Shown: piece by piece, positions 63,056 through 64,000 of the stretch
Layout of the letters: each line of letters opens with the position of its first letter
Numbering within the stretch: the first letter of the stretch is position 1
DNA from: Phycomyces blakesleeanus NRRL 1555(-)
Taxonomy: Eukaryota > Mucoromycota > Mucoromycetes > Mucorales > Phycomycetaceae
Direction: 5' to 3'
DNA: 64,000 nucleotides
Assembly (NCBI RefSeq): GCF_001638985.1
Contig: NW_017265152.1
Coordinates: 810,849 to 874,848, forward strand
Notes under the pieces: model-generated
What the model was told of the DNA's origin: nothing
Database searches by the model: none
What the model saw: the letters and a program-made list of their open reading frames with translations, nothing else
Position numbers and translations under genes: made by a program

Positions 63056-64000
63056 CTATTGGCGTCCTTCGCCAGAGATGACAATACGGTAATGGGCCTT
63101 TCCGTTCATAAGATCTTGAAGGCCTTGGTTGACTTCTTCAAGAGAATTTCCTATCTTTTGAACCCAAGGGCGGACATTTTTCTTGCTTGCAAAATCCAAC
63201 ATTTCTCTAATGTCTTCGTGACTACCAACAAAACTACCTTCGATACTAATATGTCTGTACACAAATGCTCCTGCAGGGAAAGGGATAGGCTCATCAGGTA
63301 TATCCAACAGCAACAGTTTTCCGTGATTTTTAATCAATCCCAACAAGTCTTTCCAATCAGTAGACTTTCCGGATCCGCACACCAATAATACATCCACACT
63401 CTGCAAGTATGGAGTAGTCTTGATGTCTTCAAGTGTTGCAAAGTCGGTTGCACCCAAAGTTTTGGCTTCTTCTGCCTTAGACTTGGAGGATGAGACCACC
63501 AGTACACGCTTACACTCCTTAGCCCTAGCCCATTGAATCTGTTATGTAAGTTAGTTTAAGCTAAAACGTTAATGATTTATGGTTAAGGTATACATACAGC
63601 TAAATGACCTAGTCCTCCAATACCAACAATGCCAACTGAGGTGTCTTTGTTGATGTTCTGATGTTTAAATGGGAGATATCTATATGGAAAGCAAAGTTCA
63701 TTTTACTGATACCCTGGGTATATTTTTTTTTAAAAAAAGGGGGGTTTACGTTGTTATTCCTGCACACAAGCTGAGAGTTTGGTTAGTCATACTCATCTGA
63801 TTAATGATTATCTTCAGTAAACTTACAGTGGTGCACATTCTGTGTCTTCGATATTATCTGGGATCTTTATCGCCCATTTTGATTGAATTCGGACCTTATT
63901 GCCATATCCCTGTTTTTTTTTTAGGATTTTAGAACTGCGTCAAGTTCTACAGATACATGACTCCTTGCACATTATCGCCATAGATTTGAAAAAGATACTT
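63056..64000 (-). CDS. Zinc-type (CAD-like) alcohol dehydrogenase, 5' partial
   Basis: Exons visible: 63962-64000 (partial), 63827-63909, a 21-nt exon 63750-63770, 63598-63679 and 63056-63538. Phases match throughout except that the first visible donor (GTCATG) is weak. The protein is the C-terminal part of a medium-chain alcohol/aldehyde dehydrogenase of the cinnamyl-alcohol/YahK group: GYGNKVRIQSKWAIKIPDN, APLLCAGITTYLPFKHQ, the Rossmann loop VGIVGIGGLGHLAIQWA, RVLVVSSSKSKAEEAKTLGA and GSFVGSHEDIREMLDFASK. NADP(H)-dependent reduction of aldehydes is typical. The catalytic zinc-binding N-terminal part lies beyond the right edge. Confidence 0.9.

Noticed and set aside
63750..63909. Suspected frame error in the alcohol dehydrogenase exons
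   Set aside because: On re-reading, the donor is CCACT followed by GTAAGT (phase 2), which joins correctly to the 21-nt exon and restores APLLCAGITT; no fault remains.

Overview
The window is nuclear DNA from a filamentous fungus, most likely an early-diverging one (Mucoromycota, probably a Mucorales-type genome). The evidence is AT-rich intergenic DNA, genes broken by many short (about 50-110 nt) GT-AG introns, a fungal gene set, and a decayed member of an open-frame family with a GYIRKS motif that I associate with Mucorales. All gene models below were joined by hand by following reading frame and splice phase. Where no note is given, the exon phases add up to an intact frame.

Layout. 1-1562: an Abp2-like protein (3' end off the window). 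4437-6603: a probably myristoylated leucine-rich-repeat protein. 7862-9190: two copies of a short inverted-repeat mobile element. 10211-12390: a Srk1/Rck2-type protein kinase. 12795-14092: mevalonate diphosphate decarboxylase. 15899-18151: mitochondrial glutamyl-tRNA synthetase. 18494-19126: ribosomal protein uL11. 21235-23010: glutamate decarboxylase. 23639-24815: a MOSC (molybdenum cofactor) protein. 25288-26281: spliceosomal cyclophilin H. 27393-28691: a methyltransferase pseudogene next to a third mobile-element copy (28714-29385). 29498-30456: a decayed orphan gene.

32000-32915: ribosomal protein eL24. 33184-34292: arginase. 35935-36701: ribosomal protein uS17. 37165-39373: a class I/II aminotransferase. 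42294-44602: a second Srk1/Rck2-type kinase, paralogous to the first. 45021-45693: a Pex4-like E2 enzyme. 48424-48906: an unknown small protein. 49379-54472: a membrane-anchored RGS-PX sorting nexin. 54631-55886: deoxyhypusine synthase. 55969-56744: a three-finger C2H2 protein. 56844-58471: a Ste7-type MAP kinase kinase. 60448-61013: mitochondrial bL27. 61487-61884: ATP synthase subunit g. 61996-62643: an unknown protein. 63056-64000: a zinc alcohol dehydrogenase (5' end off the window).

The genes are mostly ordinary housekeeping functions (translation, mitochondria, amino acid and isoprenoid metabolism) plus stress and mating signalling (two MAPK-activated-type kinases and a MAPKK). No operon, CRISPR array, tRNA or rRNA gene was seen. 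The most unusual signals are: a candidate one-nucleotide microexon in eL24; coding exons of 5 and 9 nt in ribosomal protein genes; a pseudogene with an in-frame stop and a broken SAM motif beside a transposon; a roughly 65-residue insertion inside the MAPKK catalytic domain; two GC-AG introns in one gene; and the paralogous kinase pair with shared intron positions.
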